Part shown: positions 7,945-15,554 of the stretch, one piece after another | Layout: every line of letters begins with the position of its first letter | Position numbering within the stretch: the stretch's first letter is position 1 | Assembly: GCA_018062725.1 (NCBI GenBank) | Contig: JAGORP010000031.1 | Span: forward strand, 1-19,919 | DNA: 19,919 nucleotides | Source: Flavobacterium sp. | GTDB lineage: Bacteria > Bacteroidota > Bacteroidia > Flavobacteriales > Flavobacteriaceae | Direction of reading: 5' to 3' | Position numbers and translations under genes: made by a program | Notes under the pieces: generated by a model | What the model saw: only the letters and a program-made list of their open reading frames with translations | Told to the model about the DNA's origin: nothing | The model's database searches: none

Positions 7945-7952
7945 TATCTTTG
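7945..7952 (+). promoter_or_regulatory. Predicted -7 promoter element (TATCTTTG) of the amidotransferase-like gene and glsA
   Basis: An exact TAnnTTTG match lies directly after the dnaB terminator and 25 bases before the ATG at 7978. No -33 TTG was found at the expected spacing, where the dnaB terminator hairpin sits. Its position argues against an in-frame ATG at 7942, which lies upstream of the probable transcription start. Confidence 0.5.
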
Positions 7953-7977
7953 GTACAGTATTCGATTTGTGCTTTAC

Positions 7978-9234
7978 ATGAAAAAACTACTTTATTTGTT
8001 ACTTTTTTTGGTTGGATTGCCCGTTTTTGGAAATTCAATTCTAATTCCTATGGATGAATCTTCTCAAAAGAATCATTTAAAAGCGTATGGAATTACTTAT
8101 TGGGTTTTGGATAAAGGCTACAAAGGGAGTTGGTTGTTAAATTATCGCGGTGGTTCCTTTTTATTGCCTGATGTGGCAGAAATTAGAAAAGAATGCCAAA
8201 TTCGAGGCGTGAGTTTTGAAGTGGTATCAGATGCTGAAACCCAACAAATTCTAGCTGAGATATCGTCTCCTTCGCAAAATATGGAAACCGTTATTTTAGA
8301 AAAAGCACCGAAAATTGCTGTCTATTCACCACCTGGAAAGCAACCTTGGGATGATGCAGTGACTATGGTGTTAACGTATGCTGAAATTCCTTTCAAAGTT
8401 GTCTACGACGAAGAAGTACTTAGTGATCAACTCATTTTATACGATTGGTTGCACTTGCATCACGAAGATTTTACGGGACAATTTGGTAAGTTTTATGCTA
8501 ATTATAGGTACATGCCTTGGTATATAGAACAAAAAAGAGATGCCGAAGCCTTAGCAAACAAATTAGGTTTTGCCAAAGTATCTCAGGAAAAATTGGCAGT
8601 AGCTAAAAAAATTAGAGATTTTGTAATTGGTGGTGGCTTCATGTTTGCTATGTGTTCCGCTACCGATAGTTTTGATATTGCCTTAGCGGCTGAAGGGGTA
8701 GATATTTGTGAAACGATGTTCGATGGTGATCCGAGCGAGGCCAATTATCAGCAAAAAATTGATTATTCGAAAACGTTTGCTTTTAAAGATTTTATATTAG
8801 ATCGAAAACCAGAACATTATGAATTTTCGACCATTGATATGACCGAAAAAAGAGTGGTTCCTTTTGAAAAAGACTATTTTACATTAATGGAATTTTCGGC
8901 CAAATGGGATGTTATTCCGAGTATGTTATGTCAAAATCATACCGCTTTAGTCAAAGGTTTTATGGGGCAAAGTACTTCGTTTGATCGGGAGTTGATAAAA
9001 TCGAATGTTTTAGTGATGGGGGAATGTCAAATAAATGGAGAAGCGCGGTATATTCATTCGCAAAAAGGAAAAGGATTCTTTACTTTTTATGGCGGACACG
9101 ACCCTGAAGACTATCAACATAGAGTCGGGGACGAACCAACCGACTTGAATTTACATCCTAATTCTCCAGGATTCCGATTGATCTTGAATAACATATTGTT
9201 TCCGGCAGCCAAAAAGAAACATCAGAAGACTTAA
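7978..9234 (+). CDS. Secreted glutamine amidotransferase-like protein of unknown role
   Basis: This 418-residue protein starts with a signal peptide (MKKLLYLLLFLVGLPVFG, then NSILIPMDES), so it should act outside the cytoplasm. From about residue 111 (PKIAVYSPPGKQPWDDAV) it looks like a class I glutamine amidotransferase/ThuA-like fold: alternating strands and helices, then GGGFMFAMCSATDSFDIALA (217-236) with Cys226 placed like a nucleophile-elbow cysteine, and FYGGHDPEDYQHRV (370-383) near the end. I recall flavobacterial relatives annotated as 'asparagine synthetase B', but there is no N-terminal Cys2 Ntn-hydrolase domain and no ATP-pyrophosphatase domain, so I would not use that name. It is followed 7 bases later by glutaminase glsA, so a role in amide metabolism or peptide amides is possible but unproven. 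Confidence 0.75.
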   Translation: MKKLLYLLLFLVGLPVFGNSILIPMDESSQKNHLKAYGITYWVLDKGYKGSWLLNYRGGSFLLPDVAEIRKECQIRGVSFEVVSDAETQQILAEISSPSQNMETVILEKAPKIAVYSPPGKQPWDDAVTMVLTYAEIPFKVVYDEEVLSDQLILYDWLHLHHEDFTGQFGKFYANYRYMPWYIEQKRDAEALANKLGFAKVSQEKLAVAKKIRDFVIGGGFMFAMCSATDSFDIALAAEGVDICETMFDGDPSEANYQQKIDYSKTFAFKDFILDRKPEHYEFSTIDMTEKRVVPFEKDYFTLMEFSAKWDVIPSMLCQNHTALVKGFMGQSTSFDRELIKSNVLVMGECQINGEARYIHSQKGKGFFTFYGGHDPEDYQHRVGDEPTDLNLHPNSPGFRLILNNILFPAAKKKHQKT

Positions 9235-9241
9235 TACTTTT

Positions 9242-10153
9242 ATGAATTATCAGAATATCCTTCAAGAAATTTATCATGAGTCGTTGCAACAGCCTAAAAT
9301 AGGAAATATAGCATCGTATATCCCGGAATTAGCAAATGTAAATCCGGATAAATTCGGAATTAGTTTGACCACCATAAATGGTGATAATTTCGGAGTGGGT
9401 GATTCTAATGAGCGATTTTCGATTCAGTCGGTTTCCAAAGCCTTGTCCTTAACACTTGCTTTTTCTCTTTTTGGAGAAGCAATTTGGAAAAGAGTAGGGG
9501 TCGAACCTTCGGGAAGTGCCTTCAATTCTTTAGTGCAGTTGGAATATGAAAAAGGTATTCCACGCAATCCTTTCATTAATGCGGGGGCATTAGTTATTGC
9601 GGATATGTTGGTTTCAGGCCTTAAAAATCCGAAGCAAGATTTTCTTGATTTTATTCGTACTACTTCCGGAATTGCTCATATTGATTTTGATTTGAAAGTT
9701 GCTCAGTCTGAAAAAAAGACCGGATTTAGAAATGCTGCTTTGGCTAATTTTTTAAAATCTTTTGGAAACATTGAAAATGATGTTGAGGAAGTATTGGATT
9801 TCTATTTTCATCAGTGTTCCATCGCTATGTCTTGTCAGGAATTAACTAACGCTTTTTTCTTTTTTGCCAATGAAGGGGTGACTCAAAAAGGCATACCAAT
9901 TTTAAATCAGAGCCAAATTAAACGAATGAATGCCTTAATGCAAACTTGTGGCTTTTATGATGAATCTGGCGAGTTTACGTATCGTGTCGGTTTGCCTGGA
10001 AAAAGTGGCGTTGGCGGTGGGATCGTTGCTTTATTACCCAAACAGTTTGTAGTGTCAACATGGAGTCCACGATTAAATTCTAACGGAAATTCAGAACTAG
10101 GAATGTTTGCCTTAGAACAATTAACTACGAAAACTGGATTATCTATTTTTTAA
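9242..10153 (+). CDS. glsA: Glutaminase A
   Basis: This 303-residue protein belongs to the serine-dependent beta-lactamase-fold glutaminases, which hydrolyse L-glutamine to glutamate and ammonia. Length fits the family (about 300-310). The catalytic S-x-x-K is in RFSIQSVSKALSL (Ser63, Lys66). Other conserved parts are VEPSGSAFNSLVQLE, the PRNPFINAGALVI block, and RVGLPGKSGVGGGIVALLP near the C-terminus. There is no signal peptide, so it is cytoplasmic. The ATG lies 7 bases after the stop of the secreted amidotransferase-like gene, which implies one transcript and shared control. The 3' end overlaps the convergent hydroxylase gene by 11 bases and there is no terminator between them. Confidence 0.95.
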   Translation: MNYQNILQEIYHESLQQPKIGNIASYIPELANVNPDKFGISLTTINGDNFGVGDSNERFSIQSVSKALSLTLAFSLFGEAIWKRVGVEPSGSAFNSLVQLEYEKGIPRNPFINAGALVIADMLVSGLKNPKQDFLDFIRTTSGIAHIDFDLKVAQSEKKTGFRNAALANFLKSFGNIENDVEEVLDFYFHQCSIAMSCQELTNAFFFFANEGVTQKGIPILNQSQIKRMNALMQTCGFYDESGEFTYRVGLPGKSGVGGGIVALLPKQFVVSTWSPRLNSNGNSELGMFALEQLTTKTGLSIF

Positions 10154-10889
10154 CGGTTTCATAGGTTTCGTCGTAATCTTCCCGAACAGTTCCGAACCAA
10201 CGGTCCCAAATTAAAGTATACAATCCATAATTTCCAAAAAAAGACTTGTGATGTTGGTTGTGTGCTACACTTGTATTTACCCATTTGCCTATCCACGTTT
10301 TGTGAAAGTTTTTAGGGAATAATTCATAACCCAAGTGACCGTATACATTATAAATAATCTGAAAAAGCATAAACATAAAGAAAGCGGTGCGATGTACTGG
10401 GATGGTAAATGCAACAAGTGGAATAATTCCTGCTTCCAAAATGGCTTCAAGCGGATGAAAAGCATAAGCTGTCCATGGGGAAGGATTTGTCGATTTATGG
10501 TGAATTAAATGTACTTTTCGATATAAAAGCGGGTGATGCATGGCGCGATGACACCAGTAAAAATAAGTATCGTGTAAGAAAAACATCCAAACAAAACTCA
10601 AAGCATAGCCATACGGATTGCTGATTTCACCATAATTAATAGTGTTATACGGTTTTAAAGCGGTAAAACAGATGTAGGCCATGGTGGCAAAAATGAGCAT
10701 AGAAATGACTGAATAGCCAATGTCTCGGTAATAATTTTCCTTTTTTGGAAATTTCTTCTGAATTTTAATACGTTCAAATACTTTCGGAAACAGAATATAA
10801 AAGATTAAAAAAGTGGCACTTGCCAATATAAAATAACGTACCGAAATATTGGTTAAAGATTGTAACCAAATGTCTACTTTAAAATTCAT
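10143..10889 (-). CDS. Fatty acid hydroxylase/sterol desaturase family membrane protein
   Basis: This 248-residue membrane protein has the histidine clusters of the di-iron fatty acid hydroxylase superfamily: HDTYFYWCHRAMHH (106-119), HLIHH (127-131), H145, and HNQHH (210-214). Four or so hydrophobic segments (about 17-35, 58-76, 95-112, 152-182) bring the clusters to the cytoplasmic face. Members hydroxylate or desaturate lipids such as sterols, carotenoids or fatty acids; the substrate here is not evident. It lies 29 bases downstream of cphA on the same strand, with a hairpin at the cphA end between them. No promoter of its own is visible in that gap, so it probably depends on cphA transcripts. 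The end overlaps glsA by 11 bases tail to tail. Confidence 0.88.
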   Translation of the reverse strand: MNFKVDIWLQSLTNISVRYFILASATFLIFYILFPKVFERIKIQKKFPKKENYYRDIGYSVISMLIFATMAYICFTALKPYNTINYGEISNPYGYALSFVWMFFLHDTYFYWCHRAMHHPLLYRKVHLIHHKSTNPSPWTAYAFHPLEAILEAGIIPLVAFTIPVHRTAFFMFMLFQIIYNVYGHLGYELFPKNFHKTWIGKWVNTSVAHNQHHKSFFGNYGLYTLIWDRWFGTVREDYDETYETVKK

Positions 10890-10907
10890 AGGATATTTTA
10901 ATTAATA

Positions 10908-10932
10908 AAGGAACAGTTTTATACTGTTCCTT
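10908..10932 (-). terminator. Perfect hairpin over the cphA stop codon; possible attenuator
   Basis: AAGGAACAGT (10908-10917) and ACTGTTCCTT (10923-10932) are a perfect 10-base inverted repeat around a 5-base loop. On the minus strand the 5' arm encodes the last codons of cphA and the TAA stop overlaps the loop. Only a weak U-rich run (TTTATTAATT) follows, so termination would be partial. Just 18 bases remain before the ATG of the hydroxylase gene. Confidence 0.5.
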
Positions 10933-13543
10933 CTTCGTTTTCTTTATCTAAATACTCTTGAACGGTTTCAATGGCGTTATTTATCACATCACTTAAAGCG
11001 GTGATAAAACTCCCATCTTCTGCGTTATCCATCGCATGTTTTAGTGCTTCCACTTCAATAGAGATGATTTCGGTTGTTACATTTTTTCCACCTTCTGCAA
11101 TTCCAGCTAAAAGGATAGCGTTAATTTCTTCTTCCGTTCTTCCGCGTAAATGTTTTTCTTGACGAATGATAATATGGTCAAACATTCTTCCAGCGATTTT
11201 GGCACATTCTTTAATGTCTTCGTCACGACGATCGCCAACACCAGCAATAATTCCGATTTTTTTTGTCGCTTGAACACTACTTAAATATTCTTCTACACCT
11301 CTATAACCCGATGGATTATGGGCAAAATCAATCAATACTTTGAATTTTTTGAACTCAAAAATGTTCATTCTACCCGGTGTTTGTGCAGCACTTGGGATGA
11401 AAGTTTGTAAGGACAGACTAATATCTTCGGTTTTGAAGCCCCATAAATAACTGGCCAGGGTGGCAGCAAGTACATTCGCAATCATGAATTTTGCTTTACC
11501 ACCAAGAGTCAAAGGAACATGTGTTGCTTTTTCGACACGAATTTTCCATTCTCCTTTTTTGATAGTAATAAATCCATTTTCATAAACGGCCACAATTTTA
11601 CCCTCTTTGGCGAATTTTTGAACGACAGGATTGTCTTCATTCATGGCAAAATAAGCCACATTACAATCCAATACATTCGCAATTTTTAAGCAATGTTCGT
11701 CTTCTGCATTTAAAATGGCCCAACCGTCTTTTTTAACACTTCTGACAACCGTTGCTTTCACACGAGCCAAATCGTCTAAGCTATGAATGTCGGCTAATCC
11801 TAAATGATCTTCTTGAATATTAGTTATGATTCCGATGTCGCAACGGCTAAATCCTAAACCGGCACGTAAAATTCCGCCACGAGCGGTTTCTAAAACGGCA
11901 AATTCTACCGTTGGATCTTTCAAAATATATTCGGCAGAAATTGGTCCGGTAGTATCCCCTTTTTCCATCATGTGATTTTGTACATAAATTCCATCGGAAG
12001 TGGTAAAGCCAACTTTATACCCATTATTTTTCACAATATGTGCTAATAATCGGGTTGTCGTTGTTTTTCCATTGGTTCCTGTTACCGCAATAATCGGGAT
12101 TCGACTTGGTTTTCCGGGAGGATATAACATATCTATGACTGGCGCAGCTACATTTCTTGGTAATCCTTCCGAAGGAGCCAAGTGCATACGGAATCCCGGT
12201 GCAGCATTCACTTCTAAAATACAACCTCCATTTTCTTTTAAAGGTTGTGTCAGGTTTTCGGCCATAATATCAACGCCACAAACATCCAATCCGATAACTC
12301 TTGAAATACGTTCACACAAGAAAATATTTTCGGGATGCATCATGTCGGTCACATCAACCGAAGTTCCTCCAGTACTCAAATTGGCAGTCGATTTTAAATA
12401 GACTACTTCATCTTTCATAGGAATCGTTTCTAAAGTATACCCTAATTTTTCTAATAAATCGGTGGTGTCTCGATCGACATCAATTTGGGTCAATACATTT
12501 TCGTGACCGTAGCCTCTTCGCGGATCTTTATTGGTTTCGTCAATCAATTGCTGAATGTTATGCGTGCCGTCTCCTTTTACATGAGCGGGTTCTCTTTTAG
12601 CAGCAGCGACCAATTTGTTGTCGATAATCAAGACTCTAAAGTCGAAACCGGTAATAAATTTTTCAACGATGACACGACGGCTGTAATTTTGGGCATAAGC
12701 TAGTCCGGCTACTGCGTCTTCCCAGTTTTTGACATTAATAGAAGCGCCTTTTCCGTGATTACCATCCAAAGGTTTGATTACAATTGGGTAGCCTATTTTT
12801 TTGATAACACTTTCTAAATCTTCTTCATCGACACAAATACCACCACTTGCTACAGGAATGGAAGCCAACTCCAACATGCGTTTGGTTTCTTCTTTATTAC
12901 AAGCAATATCTACAGCAATGTTACTCGTTTTACAAGTAATAGTGGCTTGAAATCGCATTTGATTGACACCATATCCTAATTGTACTAAGGAATTGGTTCC
13001 TAGTCGGATCCAAGGAATATCGCGAGCGACTGCTTCTTCTACAATACTTCCGGTGGAAGGACCTAGGCGAACACGCTCCCGAATTTCACGCATTTTTTGA
13101 ATATCAGCTTCTACATCATAAGGTGTTCCGGCGATTAAAGCTTCGGCAATTCTTACTGAAGATTCGGCTGCAAATAACCCCACATTTTCTTCAGTATAAC
13201 TAAAAACAACATTGTAAACGCCAGGAGTTTTGGTTTCACGAGTGCGACCAAAACCAGTTTCCATTCCAGCTAACGTTTGAATTTCTAATGCAATATGTTC
13301 AATCACATGGCCCATCCAGGTGCCACGTTCGACACGCATGAAAAAGCCACCACGACAACCTTCCGAACAACGATGTTCAATCATAGTTGGAAACATGGCT
13401 TCTATGCGTTCTCTAAAACCATCAATTTTGTCTGTTGGAAATTGCTCCATTTCTTCCAAGTCCAAACGCATTTGAATTAATTTTTTGCGTTTTACACTCC
13501 AAATATTGGGTCCGCGTAAGGCTTGAATTTTATCTATTTTCAT
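10919..13543 (-). CDS. cphA: Cyanophycin synthetase
   Basis: At 874 residues this matches CphA, which makes multi-L-arginyl-poly-L-aspartate (cyanophycin), an insoluble cytoplasmic nitrogen reserve, by adding Asp to the backbone and Arg to each side chain with ATP. An N-terminal domain (1 to about 160, KIDKIQALRGPNIWS) leads to the ATP-grasp domain (about 215-475) with IVIKPLDGNHGKGASINV (254-271) and the ILEVNAAPGFRMH block (442-454). The Mur-ligase-like domain (about 484-870) has P-loop VTGTNGKTTTT (487-497), FAHNPSGY and GVGDRRDEDI. The start at 13543 matches the family N-terminus. It is divergent from cphB with a 200-base spacer, a standard make-and-degrade pairing. The stop lies in a hairpin loop. 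Related dual-ligase proteins exist, but the neighbours support cyanophycin. Confidence 0.93.
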   Translation of the reverse strand: MKIDKIQALRGPNIWSVKRKKLIQMRLDLEEMEQFPTDKIDGFRERIEAMFPTMIEHRCSEGCRGGFFMRVERGTWMGHVIEHIALEIQTLAGMETGFGRTRETKTPGVYNVVFSYTEENVGLFAAESSVRIAEALIAGTPYDVEADIQKMREIRERVRLGPSTGSIVEEAVARDIPWIRLGTNSLVQLGYGVNQMRFQATITCKTSNIAVDIACNKEETKRMLELASIPVASGGICVDEEDLESVIKKIGYPIVIKPLDGNHGKGASINVKNWEDAVAGLAYAQNYSRRVIVEKFITGFDFRVLIIDNKLVAAAKREPAHVKGDGTHNIQQLIDETNKDPRRGYGHENVLTQIDVDRDTTDLLEKLGYTLETIPMKDEVVYLKSTANLSTGGTSVDVTDMMHPENIFLCERISRVIGLDVCGVDIMAENLTQPLKENGGCILEVNAAPGFRMHLAPSEGLPRNVAAPVIDMLYPPGKPSRIPIIAVTGTNGKTTTTRLLAHIVKNNGYKVGFTTSDGIYVQNHMMEKGDTTGPISAEYILKDPTVEFAVLETARGGILRAGLGFSRCDIGIITNIQEDHLGLADIHSLDDLARVKATVVRSVKKDGWAILNAEDEHCLKIANVLDCNVAYFAMNEDNPVVQKFAKEGKIVAVYENGFITIKKGEWKIRVEKATHVPLTLGGKAKFMIANVLAATLASYLWGFKTEDISLSLQTFIPSAAQTPGRMNIFEFKKFKVLIDFAHNPSGYRGVEEYLSSVQATKKIGIIAGVGDRRDEDIKECAKIAGRMFDHIIIRQEKHLRGRTEEEINAILLAGIAEGGKNVTTEIISIEVEALKHAMDNAEDGSFITALSDVINNAIETVQEYLDKENEEGTV

Positions 13544-13743
13544 TATTTTGATGGTATTTTATTATGATTTTGTTAAAAATAGGAAATTTTTATAAGTAAG
13601 ATATTTTTTGTTTCGTTTTTTTCTAATGAATTAACATTTTTTGTTTTTTGGATAAAAAGTAATTATTTAAAAGAGGGTGATAAATTTGAGATAAACCCTT
13701 TAAAATCATTTGTGCTGTTTTAATTTTTGGCTATTTTTACCGC
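13544..13743. promoter_or_regulatory. Divergent promoter region between cphA and cphB
   Basis: This 200-base, strongly A+T-rich spacer must hold the promoters of both divergent genes. For cphA, TATTTTTA lies on the minus strand at 13581..13574, 30 bases before the ATG. For cphB, TATTTTTA at 13732-13739 is only 4 bases before the ATG, which would give an almost leaderless message. Both differ from TAnnTTTG in the last base and neither has a clear -33 TTG. Homopolymeric A and T runs fill the middle; I see no convincing operator palindrome. Confidence 0.35.
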
Positions 13744-14616
13744 ATGAACATAAAAGGAAAATTAGTCATTATTGGCGGTGCGGTGGACAAAGGGAGTTTT
13801 ACAGAAACCGATATAGATAAAGATGCAACAAAGAATTTAAATTTTTTCGAAGAAGGGATTTTAAAAAGAATTCTTGACGAATCAAAGCATAAAAATGAAT
13901 CGAGAATTGAAGTGATTACTACTGCTTCAAAAATTCCGAGAGAAATTGGACCTGAATATGTGAAAGCTTTGAATTATTTAGGGGCTACGAATGTAGATGT
14001 TTTGCATATTGAAAAAAGAGAGCAGGCTACAGATGAAGAAATTTTAGCGCGGTTGAAAGCGGCTGATGTGGTAATGTTTACTGGAGGGGATCAATTACGA
14101 CTGACTTCAATTTTGGGTGGCACACCGTTTGACGAAATTTTATTAGACAAATACCACAATGAAGACTTTATTTATGCCGGAACTTCTGCAGGTGCAGCAG
14201 CGGCTTCTAACAGCATGATTTACCAAGGAAGTAGTAGTGAAGCGTTGTTGAAAGGTGAAGTAAAAATCACTTCTGGTTTAGGTTTAATAGATGGAGTCGT
14301 TATCGATACGCATTTCGTGCAACGTGGCCGTATTGGACGTTTGTTTCAAGCGGTAGTTGGCAATCCGAAAGTGTTGGGAATTGGACTTGGAGAAGATACT
14401 GGTTTGTTGATTACCGATGGTAAAAAAATGGAAGCGATTGGTTCCGGATTGGTGATTTTGGTGGATGGTCGTGAAATAAAAGATACGAACTTAACCCAAG
14501 TAGAATTAGGACAACCGATTTCCATTTCTCATTTGGTAACTCACGTCATGAGTAAATACGATACATTCGATTTGAGTACGTATAAAATGAGTATTCATTC
14601 GTCACAATATGTTTAA
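13744..14616 (+). CDS. cphB: Cyanophycinase (peptidase S51)
   Basis: This 290-residue protein is a cytoplasmic serine exopeptidase that releases beta-Asp-Arg dipeptides from cyanophycin. It begins KGKLVIIGGAVDKG, has FTGGDQLRLT (112-121), the nucleophile elbow GTSAGAAAASNS (146-157) with Ser148, DTHFVQRGRIGRL (188-200) with His190, and GLGEDTG (214-220) with Glu217. The spacing Ser148-His190-Glu217 equals the Ser132-His174-Glu201 triad reported for the Synechocystis enzyme, so activity is expected. The start is taken at the first Met because KGKLVIIGG is the first strand of the fold. It diverges from cphA and is followed by the isoaspartyl peptidase gene that can finish the degradation. The 94-base spacer after it is mostly an inverted repeat. 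Confidence 0.95.
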   Translation: MNIKGKLVIIGGAVDKGSFTETDIDKDATKNLNFFEEGILKRILDESKHKNESRIEVITTASKIPREIGPEYVKALNYLGATNVDVLHIEKREQATDEEILARLKAADVVMFTGGDQLRLTSILGGTPFDEILLDKYHNEDFIYAGTSAGAAAASNSMIYQGSSSEALLKGEVKITSGLGLIDGVVIDTHFVQRGRIGRLFQAVVGNPKVLGIGLGEDTGLLITDGKKMEAIGSGLVILVDGREIKDTNLTQVELGQPISISHLVTHVMSKYDTFDLSTYKMSIHSSQYV

Positions 14617-14619
14617 TTT

Positions 14620-14700
14620 TGGTTAGATGATGGAAGTTTGATGTTAGATGAAAGACTAAAATAACATCAAAATTCATCCAGCATCCATCACCAATCACCC
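14620..14700 (+). repeat. Imperfect inverted repeat filling the spacer between cphB and the isoaspartyl peptidase gene
   Basis: A perfect core, TTTGATGTTA (14637-14646) and TAACATCAAA (14662-14671), is flanked by looser complementary arms (about 14621-14636 against 14672-14700). Words such as TTAGATG and TTTGATG recur inside it. It could fold in the mRNA between the two genes. It has no T tract, so it is not a standard terminator. Confidence 0.55.
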
Positions 14701-14710
14701 AGCCTTAAAT

Positions 14711-15553
14711 ATGAAAATAATTATCCACGGTGGTTTTTTCTCCGAATCTTCTACCAATGCCGAAACCAAATTAGCCAAGCAAAATGCTTTAGAACGCATT
14801 GCGAAAGAATCGTTTGCGTATTTGCAACATCATTCGGCTGTTGAAACTGTGGTATTTGCCGTTTCTTTATTGGAAGATGATGCCTTGTTTAATGCGGGTA
14901 TTGGTTCGCAAATTCAAAGCGATGGAAAAATTCGCATGAGTGCTTCATTGATGGATGGCGTGACTCAAAAAATGAGTGGCGTGATTAATATTGAAGATGT
15001 CAAAAATCCGATTCAAGTCGCCGAAGTTTTGATGAAAGTTGATGACAGGGTTTTAGGCGGAAGTGGTGCCACTAACTTTGCGAGACAACATGGATTTGAT
15101 GTTTTTTCGACTGAAATTCCTCAACGTAGAGCCGAGTATGAAGCAAAATTGCAATCGACCGGAATCGGCACGGTTGGCTGTGTGGCTTTGGATGCCGATG
15201 GAAATTTAGCAGCAGCAACTTCTACAGGCGGAAAGGGATTTGAAATTCCGGGACGTATTTCCGATTCGGCTACAGTAGCAGGAAATTATGCCAATGCAAT
15301 TTGCGGGGTGAGTTTGACTGGAGTAGGTGAGGATATTGTGAGCAACGCTACCGCAGCAAAAATTGTGACGCGTGTTAGCGATGGATTTTCATTGGAAAAA
15401 GCTTTTGCAAAAACCTTCGACGAATTAAAACCTTATGATGGTTTTGCGGGAGCAATTGCGATTGATAAAGACGGTAATATGTTTCATCAAGATTCGCACC
15501 CAAGTATGGTGTTTGCGAGTTTTGACGGAGAAAATTTTGAGGTTTTTGAGTAA
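14711..15553 (+). CDS. iaaA: Isoaspartyl peptidase/L-asparaginase (plant-type, Ntn hydrolase)
   Basis: This 280-residue protein is a plant-type asparaginase precursor that should cut itself before Thr154 in GIGTVGCVALD, exposing the threonine nucleophile of the beta chain. Other family parts are IIHGGFF at the N-terminus, LFNAGIGSQIQSDG (59-72), STGGKGFEIPGRISDS (171-186) with the Arg182 and Asp185 that bind the substrate alpha-carboxylate and amine, and SLTGVGED (201-208). Such enzymes hydrolyse beta-aspartyl dipeptides and often asparagine. Next to cphA and cphB, the expected substrate is beta-Asp-Arg from cyanophycin, giving Asp and Arg. It is about 40 residues shorter than E. coli IaaA, partly through a short linker. 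The stop is one base from the stop of convergent rlmF. The symbol follows the E. coli name. Confidence 0.9.
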   Translation: MKIIIHGGFFSESSTNAETKLAKQNALERIAKESFAYLQHHSAVETVVFAVSLLEDDALFNAGIGSQIQSDGKIRMSASLMDGVTQKMSGVINIEDVKNPIQVAEVLMKVDDRVLGGSGATNFARQHGFDVFSTEIPQRRAEYEAKLQSTGIGTVGCVALDADGNLAAATSTGGKGFEIPGRISDSATVAGNYANAICGVSLTGVGEDIVSNATAAKIVTRVSDGFSLEKAFAKTFDELKPYDGFAGAIAIDKDGNMFHQDSHPSMVFASFDGENFEVFE

Positions 15554-15554
15554 A

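Noticed and set aside
7942..7977. Earlier ATG at 7942 for the secreted amidotransferase-like gene
   Set aside because: It lies before or inside the predicted -7 element and would place a charged, non-signal stretch ahead of the clear signal peptide starting at 7978.
7978..9234. Naming this gene asparagine synthetase B
   Set aside because: The protein has a signal peptide and an amidotransferase-like cysteine elbow, but no N-terminal catalytic Cys2 and no ATP-pyrophosphatase domain.
12000..12401. A 133-codon plus-strand open frame within cphA
   Set aside because: It is a mirror of the conserved ATP-grasp/Mur-ligase coding sequence; its composition follows from the cphA codons.
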